This document shows, one piece after another, positions 1 through 11,345 of a stretch of 64,000 bases of DNA; the first letter of the stretch is position 1; every line of letters begins with the position of its first letter. Under the pieces are notes generated by a model that searched no databases, was not told the DNA's origin, and worked only from the letters and a program-made list of their open reading frames with translations. The DNA comes from Halictus rubicundus. Its lineage: Eukaryota; Arthropoda; Insecta; Hymenoptera; Halictidae. Made by a program: the position numbers and the translations under genes. The DNA is taken from contig NW_027488858.1 in the NCBI RefSeq assembly GCF_050948215.1, positions 124,001 to 188,000 of the forward strand, in the 5' to 3' direction.

Positions 1-3000
1 GTTTGGTGTTATGATATATATTGTTAGAAACCGTCTATATTACAGTGATATCACGTCGAAAATCGTCTAGGACCGATACGGAAAAAGTTTCCTCTTAGCG
101 GTGGGGCTTAGAAAAGTGTTCGTCCAACGTCCGACGGAGTAGTACATTCGTCCATTATTTGCTAATAACTCAGTAAATAATAGTAGTAGCGAGTTTGGTG
201 TTATGATATATATTGTTAGGAACCGTCTGTATTACAATGATATCGGGTCGAAAATGGTCTGGGACCGATACGGTAAAAGTTTCCTCTTAGCGGTTGGGCT
301 TGGAAAAATGTTCGTCCAACGTCCCACGGAGTAGTACATCCGTCCATTATTAGCTAATAACTCGGTAAATAATAGTAGTAGCGAGTTTGGTGTTATGATA
401 TATATTGTTAGAAACCGTCTATATTACAGTGATATCACGTCGAAACTCGTCTAGGACCGATACGGAAAAAGTTTCCTCTTAGCGGTGGGGCTTAGAAAAG
501 TGTTCGTCCAACGTCCGACGGAGTAGTACATTCGTCCATTATTTGCTAATAACTCAGTAAATAATAGTAGTAGCGAGTTTGGTGTTATGATATATATTGT
601 TAGGAACCGTCTGTATTACAATGATATCGGGTCGAAAATCGTCTAGGACCGATACGGAAAAAGTTTCCTCTTAGCGGTGGGGTTTAGAAAAGTGTTCGTC
701 CAACGTCCGACGGAGTAGTACACCCGTCCATTATTTGCTAATAACTCGGTAAATAATAGTAGTAGCGAGTTTGGTGTTATGATATATATTGTTAGAAACC
801 GTCTATATTACAGTGATATCACGTCGAAAATCGTCTAGGACCGATACGGAAAAAGTTTCCTCTTAGCGGTGGGGCTTAGAAAAATTTCCAGAGTTTTGTC
901 GACGGAGTAGTACACCCGTCCATTATTTGCTAATAACTCGGTAAATAATAGTAGTAGCGAGTTTGGTGTTGTGATATATATTGTTAGAAACCGTCTATAT
1001 TACAGTGATATTACGTCGACAATTGCCTAGGACCGATACGGAAAAAGTTTCCTCTTAGCGGAGGGACTTAGAAAAATTTTCGTCCAACGTCCGACGGAGT
1101 AGTACATCCGGCCATTATTTGCTTATAACTCGGTAAATAATAGTAGTAGCGAGTTTGGTGTTATGATATATATTGTTAGAAACCGTCTATATTACAGTGA
1201 TATCACGTCGAAAATCGTCTAGGACCGATACGGAAAAAGTTTCCTCTTAGCGGTGGGGCTTAGAAAAATGTTCGTCCAACGTCCGACGGAGTAGTACATC
1301 CGTCCATTATTAGCTAATAACTCGGTAAATAATAGTAGTAGCGAGTTTGGTGTTATGATATATATTGTTAGAAACCGTCTATATTACAGTGATATCACGT
1401 CGAAAATCGTCTAGGACCGATACGGAAAAAGTTTCCTCTTAGCGGTGGGACTTAGAATAGTGTTCGTCCAACGTCCGACGGAGTAGTACATTCGTCCATT
1501 ATTTGCTAATAACTCGGTAAATAATAGTAGTAGCGAGTGTGGTGTTATGATATATATTGTTAGAAACCGTCTATATTACAGTGATATCACGTCGAAAATC
1601 GTCTAGGACCGATACGGTAAAAGTTTCCTCTTAGCGGTGGGGCCTAGAAAAATGTTCGTCCAACGTCCGACGGAGTAGTACATCCGTCCATTATTAGCTA
1701 ATAACTCGGTAAATAATAGTAGTAGCGAGTTTGGTGTTATGATATATATTGTTAGAAACCGTCTATATTACAGTGATATCACGTCGAAACTCGTCTAGGA
1801 CCGATACGGAAAAAGTTTCCTCTTAGCGGTGGGGCTTAGAAAAGTGTTCGTCCAACGTCCGACGGAGTAGTACATTCGTCCATTATTTGCTAATAACTCA
1901 GTAAATAATAGTAGTAGCGAGTTTGGTGTTATGATATATATTGTTAGAAACCGTCTATATTACAGTGATATCACGTCGAAAATCGTCTAGGACCGATACG
2001 GAAAAAGTTTCCTCTTAGCGGTGGGGCTTAGAAAAGTGTTCGTCCAACGTCCGATGGAGTAGTACACCCGTCCATTATTTGCTAATAACTCGGTAAATAA
2101 TAGTAGTAGCGAGTTTGGTGTTATGATATATATTGTTAGAAACCGTCTATATTACAGTGATATCACGTCGAAAATCGTCTAGGACCGATACGGAAAAAGT
2201 TTCCTCTTAGCGGTGGGGCTTAGAAAAGTGTTCGTCCAACGTCCGACGGAGTAGTACATTCGTCCATTATTTGCTAATAACTCAGTAAATAATAGTAGTA
2301 GCGAGTTTGGTGTTATGATATATATTGTTAGGAACCGTCTGTAGTACAATGATATCGGGTCGAAAATGGTCTGGGACCGATACGGTAAAAGTTTCCTCTT
2401 AGCGGTTGGGCTTGGAAAAATGTTCGTCCAACGTCCCACGGAGTAGTACATCCGTCCATTATTAGCTAATAACTCGGTAAATAATAGTAGTAGCGAGTTT
2501 GGTGTTATGATATATATTGTTAGAAACCGTCTATATTACAGTGATATCACGTCGAAACTCGTCTAGGACCGATACGGAAAAAGTTTCCTCTTAGCGGTGG
2601 GGCTTAGAAAAGTGTTCGTCCAACGTCCGACGGAGTAGTACATTCGTCCATTATTTGCTAATAACTCAGTAAATAATAGTAGTAGCGAGTTTGGTGTTAT
2701 GATATATATTGTTAGGAACCGTCTGTATTACAATGATATCGGGTCGAAAATCGTCTAGGACCGATACGGAAAAAGTTTCCTCTTAGCGGTGGGGTTTAGA
2801 AAAGTGTTCGTCCAACGTCCGACGGAGTAGTACACCCGTCCATTATTTGCTAATAACTCGGTAAATAATAGTAGTAGCGAGTTTGGTGTTATGATATATA
2901 TTGTTAGAAACCGTCTATATTACAGTGATATCACGTCGAAAATCGTCTAGGACCGATACGGAAAAAGTTTCCTCTTAGCGGTGGGGCTTAGAAAAATTTC

Positions 3001-3182
3001 CAGAGTTTTGTCGACGGAGTAGTACACCCGTCCATTATTTGCTAATAACTCGGTAAATAATAGTAGTAGCGAGTTTGGTGTTGTGATATATATTGTTAGA
3101 AACCGTCTATATTACAGTGATATTACGTCGACAATTGCCTAGGACCGATACGGAAAAAGTTTCCTCTTAGCGGAGGGACTTA
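1..3182. repeat. 11-monomer (2,112-bp) higher-order duplication
   Basis: Bases 1 to about 1070 recur at 2113 to about 3182, an offset of 11 monomers. The second monomer (193-384) has a distinctive set of changes (GGAACCGTCTG, ATGGTCTGGG, GTCCCACGG) that reappears at 2305 with one visible difference (GTATTAC versus GTAGTAC). Agreement ends inside the sixth monomer. Confidence 0.85.
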
Positions 3183-6100
3183 GAAAAATTTACGTCCAAC
3201 GTCCGACGGAGTAGTACATCCGTCCATTATTTGCTAATAACTCGGTAAATAATAGTAGTAGCGAGTTTGGTGTTATGATATATATTGTTAGAAACCGTCT
3301 ATATTACAGTGATATCACGTCGACAATCGCCTAGGACCGATACGGAAAAAGTTTCCTCTTAGCGGAGGGGCTTAGAAAAATTTCCAGAGTTTTGTCGACG
3401 GAGTAGTACACCCGTCCATTATTTGCTAATAACTCGGTAAATAATAGTAGTAGCGAGTTTGGTGTTGTGATATATATTGTTAGAAACCGTCTATATTACA
3501 GTGATATTACGTCGACAATTGCCTAGGACCGATACGGAAAAAGTTTCCTCTTAGCGGAGGGACTTAGAAAAATTTTCGTCCAACGTCCGACGGAGTAGTA
3601 CATCCGGCCATTATTTGCTTATAACTCGGTAAATAATAGTAGTAGCGAGTTTGGTGTTATGATATATATTGTTAGAAACCGTCTATATTACAGTGATATC
3701 GGGTCGAAAATCGTCTAGGACCGATACGGAAAAAGTTTCCTCTTAGCGGTGGGGTTTAGAAAAGTATTCGTCCAACGTCCGACGGAGTAGTACACCCGTC
3801 CATTATTTGCTAATAACTCGGTAAATAATAGTAGTAGCGAGTTTGGTGTTATGATATATATTGTTAGAAACCGTCTATATTACAGTGATATCACGTCGAC
3901 AATCGCCTAGGACCGATACGGAAAAAGTTTCCTCTTAGCGGAGGGACTTAGAAAAATTTACGTCCAACGTCCGACGGAGTAGTACATCCGTCCATTATTT
4001 GCTAATAACTCGGTAAATAATAGTAGTAGCGAGTTTGGTGTTATGATATATATTGTTAGAAACCGTCTATATTACAGTGATATCACGTCGACAATCGTCT
4101 AGGACCGATACGGAAAAAGTTTCCTCGTAGCGGAGGGACTTAGAAAAATTTCCAGAGTTTTGTCGACGGAGTAGTACATCCGTCCATTATTTGGTAATAA
4201 CTCGGTAAATAATAGTAGTAGCGAGTTTGGTGTTGTGATATATATTGTTAGAAACCGTCTATATTACAGTGATATTACGTCGACAATTGCCTAGGACCGA
4301 TACGGAAAAAGTTTCCTCTTAGCGGAGGGACTTAGAAAAATTTACGTCCAACGTCCGACGGAGTAGTACATCCGTCCATTATTTGCTAATAACTCGGTAA
4401 ATAATAGTAGTAGCGAGTTTGGTGTTATGATATATATTGTTAGAAACCGTCTATATTACAGTGATATCACGTCGAAAATCGTCTAGGACCGATACGGAAA
4501 AAGTTTCCTCTTAGCGGTGGGGCTTAGAAAAATTTCCAGAGTTTTGTCGACGGAGTAGTACACCCGTCCATTATTTGCTAATAACTCGGTAAATAATAGT
4601 AGTAGCGAGTTTGGTGTTATGATATATATTGTTAGAAACCGTCTATATTACAGTGATATCGCGTCGAAAATCGTCTAGGACCGATACGGAAAAAGTTTCC
4701 TCTTAGCGGTGGGACTTAGAAAAATTTCCAGAGTTTTGTCGACGGAGTAGTACACCCGTCCATTATTTGCTAATAACTCGGTAAATAATAGTAGTAGCGA
4801 GTTTGGTGTTATGATATATATTGTCAGAAACCGTCTATATTACAGTGATATCACGTCGACAATCGTCTAGGACCGATACGTGAAAAGTTTCCTCTTAGCG
4901 GTGGGGCTTAGAAAAATTTACGTCCAACGTCCGACGGAGTAGTACATCCGTCCATTATTAGCTAATAACTCGGTAAATAATAGTAGTAGCGAGTTTGGTG
5001 TTATGATATATATTGTTAGAAACCGTCTATATTACAGTGATATCACGTCGACAATCGCCTAGGACCGATACGGAAAAAGTTTCCTCTTAGCGGAGGGACT
5101 TAGAAATATTTTCGTCCAACGTCCGACGGAGTAGTACATCCGTCCATTATTTGCTTATAACTCGGTAAATAATAGTAGTAGCGAGTTTGGTGTTATGATA
5201 TATATTGTTAGAAACCGTCTATATTACAGTGATATTACGTCGACAATTGCCTAGGACCGATACGGAAAAAGTTTCCTCTTAGCGGTGGGGCTTAGAAAAG
5301 TGTTTTTCCAACGTCCGACGGAGTAGTACATCCGTCCATTATTTGCTAATAACTCGGTAAATAATAGTAGTAGCGAGTTTGGTGTTATGATATATATTGT
5401 TAGAAACCGTCTATATTACAGTGATATCACGTCGACAATCGTCTAGGACCGATACGTGAAAAGTTTCCTCTTAGCGGTGGGGCTTAGAAAAATTTCCAGA
5501 GTTTTGTCGACGGAGTAGTACACCCGTCCATTATTTGCTAATAACTCGGTAAATAATAGTAGTAGCGAGTTTGGTGTTATGATATATATTGTTAGAAACC
5601 GTCTATATTACAGTGATATCGCGTCGAAAATCGTCTAGGACCGATACGGAAAAAGTTTCCTCTTAGCGGTGGGACTTAGAAAAATTTCCAGAGTTTTGCC
5701 GACGGAGTAGTACACCCGTCCATTATTTGCTAATAACTCGGTAAATAATAGTAGTAGCGAGTTTGGTGTTATGATATATATTGTCAGAAACCGTCTATAT
5801 TACAGTGATATCACGTCGACAATCGTCTAGGACCGATACGGAAAAATTTTCCTCTTAGCGGTGGGACTTAGAAAAATTTCCAGAGTTTTGTCGACGGAGT
5901 AGTACACCCGTCCATTATTTGCTAATAACTCGGTAAATAATAGTAGTAGCGAGTTTGGTGTTATGATATATATTGTTAGAAACCGTCTATATTACAGTGA
6001 TATCACGTCGACAATCGCCTAGGACCGATACGGAAAAAGTTTCCTCTTAGCGGAGGGACTTAGAAAAATTTACGTCCAACGTCCGACGGAGTAGTACATC

Positions 6101-6528
6101 CGTCCATTATTTGCTTATAACTCGGTAAATAATAGTAGTAGCGAGTTTGGTGTTATGATATATATTGTTAGAAACCGTCTATATTACAGTGATATTACGT
6201 CGACAATTGCCTAGGACCGATACGGAAAAAGTTTCCTCTTAGCGGTGGGGCTTAGAAAAGTGTTCGTCCAACGTCCGACGGAGTAGTACATCCGTCCATT
6301 ATTTGCTAATAACTCGGTAAATAATAGTAGTAGCGAGTTTGGTGTTATGATATATATTGTTAGAAACCGTCTATATTACAGTGATATCACGTCGAAAATC
6401 GTCTAGGACCGATACGTGAAAAGTTTCCTCTTAGCGGTGGGGCTTAGAAAAATTTACGTCCAACGTCCGACGGAGTAGTACATCCGTCCATTATTTGCTA
6501 ATAACTCGGTAAATAATGGTAGTAGCGA

Positions 6529-8448
6529 GTTTGGTGTTATGATATATATTGTTAGAAACCGTCTATATTACAGTGATATTACGTCGACAATTGCCTAGGA
6601 CCGATACGGAAAAAGTTTCCTCTTAGCGGAGGGACTTAGAAAAATTTACGTCCAACGTCCGACGGAGTAGAACATCCGTCCATTATTGGCTAATAACTCG
6701 GTAAATAATAGTAGTAGCGAGTTTGGTGTTATGATATATATTGTTAGAAACCGTCTATATTACAGTGATATCACGTCGACAATCGTCTAGGACCGATACG
6801 GAAAAAGTTTCCTCGTAGCGGAGGGACTTAGAAAAATTTCCAGAGTTTTGTCGACGGAGTAGTACATCCGTCCATTATTTGGTAATAACTCGGTAAATAA
6901 TAGTAGTAGCGAGTTTGGTGTTGTGATATATATTGTTAGAAACCGTCTATATTACAGTGATATTACGTCGACAATTGCCTAGGACCGATACGGAAAAAGT
7001 TTCCTCTTAGCGGTGGGGCTTAGAAAAGTGTTCGTCCAACGTCCGACGGAGTAGTACACCCGTCCATTATTTGCTAATAACTCGGTAAATAATAGTAGTA
7101 GCGAGTTTGGTGTTATGATATATATTGTTAGAAACCGTCTATATTACAGTGATATCACGTCGAAAATCGTCTAGGACCGATACGTGAAAAGTTTCCTCTT
7201 AGCGGTGGGGCTTAGAAAAATTTACGTCCAACGTCCGACGGAGTAGTACATCCGTCCATTATTGGCTAATAACTCGGTAAATAATAGTAGTAGCGAGTTT
7301 GGTGTTATGATATATATTGTTAGAAACCGTCTATATTACAGTGATATCACGTCGACAATCGTCTAGGACCGATACGGAAAAAGTTTCCTCGTAGCGGAGG
7401 GACTTAGAAAAATTTCCAGAGTTTTGTCGACGGAGTAGTACATCTGTCCATTATTTGGTAATAACTCGGTAAATAATGGTAGTAGCGAGTTTGGTGTTAT
7501 GATACATATTGTTAGAAACCGTCTATATTACAGTGATATTACGTCGACAATTGCCTAGGACCGATACGGAAAAAGTTTCCTCTTAGCGGAGGGACTTAGA
7601 AAAATTTACGTCCAACGTCCGACGGAGTAGAACATCCGTCCATTATTGGCTAATAACTCGGTAAATAATAGTAGTAGCGAGTTTGGTGTTATGATATATA
7701 TTGTTAGAAACCGTCTATATTACAGTGATATCACGTCGACAATCGTCTAGGACCGATACGGAAAAAGTTTCCTCGTAGCGGAGGGACTTAGAAAAATTTC
7801 CAGAGTTTTGTCGACGGAGTAGTACATCCGTCCATTATTTGGTAATAACTCGGTAAATAATAGTAGTAGCGAGTTTGGTGTTGTGATATATATTGTTAGA
7901 AACCGTCTATATTACAGTGATATTACGTCGACAATTGCCTAGGACCGATACGGAAAAAGTTTCCTCTTAGCGGTGGGGCTTAGAAAAGTGTTCGTCCAAC
8001 GTCCGACGGAGTAGTACACCCGTCCATTATTTGCTAATAACTCGGTAAATAATAGTAGTAGCGAGTTTGGTGTTATGATATATATTGTTAGAAACCGTCT
8101 ATATTACAGTGATATCACGTCGAAAATCGTCTAGGACCGATACGTGAAAAGTTTCCTCTTAGCGGTGGGGCTTAGAAAAATTTACGTCCAACGTCCGACG
8201 GAGTAGTACATCCGTCCATTATTGGCTAATAACTCGGTAAATAATAGTAGTAGCGAGTTTGGTGTTATGATATATATTGTTAGAAACCGTCTATATTACA
8301 GTGATATCACGTCGACAATCGTCTAGGACCGATACGGAAAAAGTTTCCTCGTAGCGGAGGGACTTAGAAAAATTTCCAGAGTTTTGTCGACGGAGTAGTA
8401 CATCTGTCCATTATTTGGTAATAACTCGGTAAATAATAGTAGTAGCGA
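6529..8448. repeat. Five-monomer (960-bp) tandem duplication
   Basis: Monomers at 6529-7488 and 7489-8448 match in order. Shared rare marks are GTAGAACATCC, CATCTGTCC and TTTGGTAATAAC. I noticed only a few differences, for example GATATATATT versus GATACATATT in the first monomer and AATGGTAG versus AATAGTAG at the end. Confidence 0.85.
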
Positions 8449-9846
8449 GTTTGGTGTTGTGATATATATTGTTAGAAACCGTCTATATTACAGTGATATT
8501 ACGTCGACAATTGCCTAGGACCGATACGGAAAAAGTTTCCTCTTAGCGGAGGGACTTAGAAAAATTTACGTCCAACGTCCGACGGAGTAGTACATCCGTC
8601 CATTATTTGCTAATAACTCGGTAAATAATAGTAGTAGCGAGTTTGGTGTTATGATATATATTGTTAGAAACCGTCTATATTACAGTGATATCACGTCGAA
8701 AATCGTCTAGGACCGATACGTGAAAAGTTTCCTCTTAGCGGTGGGGCTTAGAAAAATTTACGTCCAACGTCCGACGGAGTAGTACATCCGTCCATTATTT
8801 GCTAATAACTCGGTAAATAATAGTAGTAGCGAGTTTGGTGTTATGATATATATTGTTAGAAACCGTCTATATTACAGTGATATTACGTCGACAATTGCCT
8901 AGGACCGATACGGAAAAAGTTTCCTCTTAGCGGAGGGACTTAGAAAAATTTACGTCCAACGTCCGACGGAGTAGTACATCCGTCCATTATTGGCTAATAA
9001 CTCGGTAAATAATAGTAGTAGCGAGTTTGGTGTTATGATATATATTGTTAGAAACCGTCTATATTACAGTGATATCACGTCGACAATCGTCTAGGACCGA
9101 TACGGAAAAAGTTTCCTCGTAGCGGAGGGACTTAGAAAAATTTCCAGAGTTTTGTCGACGGAGTAGTACATCCGTCCATTATTTGGTAATAACTCGGTAA
9201 ATAATAGTAGTAGCGAGTTTGGTGTTGTGATATATATTGTTAGAAACCGTCTATATTACAGTGATATTACGTCGACAATTGCCTAGGACCGATACGGAAA
9301 AAGTTTCCTCTTAGCGGAGGGACTTAGAAAAATTTACGTCCAACGTCCGACGGAGTAGTACATCCGTCCATTATTTGCTAATAACTCGGTAAATAATAGT
9401 AGTAGCGAGTTTGGTGTTATGATATATATTGTTAGAAACCGTCTATATTACAGTGATATCACGTCGACAATCGCCTAGGACCGATACGGAAAAAGTTTCC
9501 TCGTAGCGGAGGGACTTAGAAAAATTTCCAGAGTTTTGTCGACGGAGTAGTACATCCGTCCATTATTTGGTAATAACTCGGTAAATAATAGTAGTAGCGA
9601 GTTTGGTGTTGTGATATATATTGTTAGAAACCGTCTATATTACAGTGATATTACGTCGAAAATCGTCTAGGACCGATACGGAAAAAGTTTCCTGTCACGT
9701 TCTCATGCATGTTCGCATGTAACGTGACCGATTTCTGCGTATCTACGCTAGAAATCGGTGTTCTGACGCTCCTGGCTCACGCGTAACGCGGCATCCCCAC
9801 CACCGCGCCGTCAATCTAACGGTACTCCGCTCTACGGTAGTGCGTT

Positions 9847-10215
9847 CTCTCTCGCACCCGTTACGAGCATAGCCAGGTAGCGCTATCCTTGTCTAGCGCA
9901 CGGCGAGACGCACCCCTCTCACTCGCACCCGTTACGAGTATAGGCAGGTAGCTCCGTCCTTGTCTAGCGCACGGCGAGACGCACCGCTCTCACTCGCACC
10001 CGTTACGAGTATAGGCAGGTAGCTCCGTCCTTGTCTAGCGCACGGCGAGACGCACCCCTCTCACTCGCACCCGTTACGAGTATAGGCAGGTAGCTCTGTC
10101 CTTCTCTAACGCACAGGCAACCATCGCCGCTCTCTCTCGCACTCGCTACAACCATAGGGCGTAGTGCTATCCTTTTCCAACGTATAGCCACTAAGGGCAT
10201 GCTTTCTCTCTCGCA
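9847..10215 (+). repeat. 71-bp tandem repeats in LTR A carrying TCTCWCTCGCAC
   Basis: The motif TCTC(T/A)CTCGCAC(C/T)CG occurs six times. Its CGCAC cores lie at 9853, 9924, 9995, 10066, 10138 and 10212, giving spacings of 71, 71, 71, 72 and 74 bp. The first four copies continue into CGTTACGAG, and most share a GGCAGGTAG segment. The same motif is clustered in the C and C2 LTRs in the same sense, so it is probably a cis-acting promoter, enhancer or insulator element. That role is inferred. Confidence 0.8.
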
Positions 10216-10655
10216 CTCGTAGCAGACATCGGACAGTCCAAAGTCCGTTTTTCGGGAACTTTTCACACCCGCACACAGATGGCTTTTTTACCAGCTCGAG
10301 TTTCTCGAAAGAGAAAATGAACAGACCCTTACGTATTTACCCCACCTCCTAAAAAATGCCGAAGTTCATCCACCACTCACCAGATGACTTCGGACTTCAA
10401 CCCCGTTTTCCCGCTACTAAAAATGTACGGTACCTCGCATAAAAAGTCTGGAGACATCTCCAGACTTCGGAAAAAACTCCTACAAGCTCTGCTTTCATAG
10501 TAATTCCCCGGCAATCCATAGCAAACATTGGTGCGTGTCTCTAGCACATTGCGAGCTAAAATTGTCGTCAGCAACGCAGACGCTCGGTGCGGCTTAGGCT
10601 CGCACGGCTGACGCAACAACAACCCCTCTCTTACCTGAGAGCAACGTTCACCGGT

Positions 10656-10680
10656 GGTTGAAACTCAATGAGTTTCAACC
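10656..10680 (+). promoter_or_regulatory. Perfect inverted repeat centred on the small ORF start codon (LTR A)
   Basis: Arms GGTTGAAACTCA (10656-10667) and TGAGTTTCAACC (10669-10680) are perfect complements around A10668, the first base of the ORF's ATG. As RNA this could fold as a ten-pair stem with the AUG in a CAAUG loop. A role in starting translation is inferred. Confidence 0.65.
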
Positions 10681-11000
10681 CTTCCGATATCCAAGGAGGA
10701 CGACCAGCGACGGCAGCCAGGAGGAAAACTCGGCGAGGAGGACGAAGGCACCAGATCAACCAGCTGAAGAAACAGCTTTCCACCGAAGGAAGGAAGGACG
10801 GTGACTGGACCAGCGAACTCCCTCCCGCCACAACAAAGGAGCCACTCCCCCTGCCCACCTGGAAACTCTCCCCCGTAATTCTCCCTCTGAGAACGCTCCC
10901 TAATTTTCTCGCAGCCGACGACGCTGACCCAGAGTCATATATTACCGAAACCTATTGTTCCCCCGATCCCCACAAAAGACCGACGACTGTACATTTATAG
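10668..11000 (+). CDS. LTR-encoded small basic protein, A version (110 aa)
   Basis: The function is unknown and I do not recognise a named family. The ORF lies wholly inside LTR A, in the LTR sense direction, and ends with TAG about 345 bp before the LTR end. Residues about 20-40 form a strongly basic patch (KTRRGGRR) followed by a Gln/Asn/Lys helix-like stretch (INQLKKQL). An acidic/polar linker comes next, then the block EPLPLPTWKL near residues 57-66, and a divergent C-terminus. The basic block, the Leu/Pro/Trp block and their order also occur in the proteins encoded by LTRs C2 and C, although the surrounding LTR sequence is largely different. That pattern suggests selection on the protein. 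The basic region recalls arginine-rich RNA-binding segments of retroviral accessory proteins by analogy only. No signal peptide or membrane segment is seen. Confidence 0.65.
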   Translation: MSFNPSDIQGGRPATAARRKTRRGGRRHQINQLKKQLSTEGRKDGDWTSELPPATTKEPLPLPTWKLSPVILPLRTLPNFLAADDADPESYITETYCSPDPHKRPTTVHL

Positions 11001-11345
11001 AAAGGCTTATTTCACGCCTATAATTATTACTTTCTCTCTCTCTATACTTTTTGCTACTTTTCCTCTGTCTCTGTATATATATATATTGTTATTATTTTTG
11101 TACCTTGTTTGTAAACATCTTTTCTTTATTATAGAATATATTTAAATGTTATTGTTGAACAATCACCTTAAAAATCACTCTCGAATCCCCACGTCTTGTC
11201 ACCATCCCGCCACGTTTTTTGGTCTCCACAGCGATAAACGATACCCCGCACTTTCTGGAACGGGTTACCGCTCGTCCGTTCCGCATCTATTATACCCTTT
11301 TGTTACAAGGGCCAATCCCTCGCGGAAAGGCCCTAGCACGTAACA
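11001..11345 (+). other. 3' part of LTR A
   Basis: Pyrimidine-rich (TTTCTCTCTCTCTA) and AT-rich (TGTATATATATATTG) sequence leads to the conserved end GCACGTAACA. No perfect AATAAA is seen in sense. AT-rich hexamers such as AATATA near 11128 could serve as a poly(A) signal. The open frame 11146-11343 has no support as a gene. Confidence 0.5.

Larger units (their letters stand above)
1..9692. repeat. 192-bp satellite array, segment 1
   Basis: Tandem head-to-tail monomers begin with GTTTGGTGTTATGATATATA at 1, 193, 385 and so on. Fifty complete monomers end exactly at 9600, and a 51st is interrupted at 9692. All sampled monomers are 192 bp and differ only by substitutions. Recurrent variant sites are CACGTCG / CGGGTCG / CGCGTCG / TTACGTCG near position 52, AAAATCGTC / ACAATCGCC near 60, CTTAGCGG / CGTAGCGG near 93, and a block swap at 116-132. 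No gene or other insertion is seen here. The short open frames are by-products of the repeat. Confidence 0.97.
9693..11345 (+). mobile_element. Solo LTR 'A' of a Ty3/gypsy-type retrotransposon
   Basis: A single 1,653-bp insertion starts TGTCACGTT and ends AGCACGTAACA. It is flanked by the target duplication TTCC (9689-9692 and 11346-11349), and removing it restores a normal monomer. Both termini match the C and C2 LTRs read in sense orientation, so A belongs to the same lineage although most of the interior differs. No primer site, gag or pol is present, hence a solo LTR, presumably from LTR-LTR recombination. The first 65 bases hold two successive inverted repeats: GTCACGTT (9694-9701) with AACGTGAC (9721-9728), and CCGATTTCT (9728-9736) with AGAAATCGG (9750-9758). 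It then carries a 71-bp tandem repeat block, the small ORF at 10668, and a pyrimidine- and AT-rich 3' part. Confidence 0.9.

Noticed and set aside
2179..2451. 90-residue open frame within the satellite
   Set aside because: It is a translation of two tandem monomers and contains a repeated peptide. Other monomers have stops at the same place.
1..9692. Regular repeats suggesting a CRISPR array
   Set aside because: The whole 192-bp unit is repeated with no unique spacers, and the context is eukaryotic.
10003..10622. Minus-strand frames in solo LTR A (87 and 81 aa)
   Set aside because: They are antisense, across the 71-bp repeats and flanking LTR, with no counterpart in the C or C2 LTRs.
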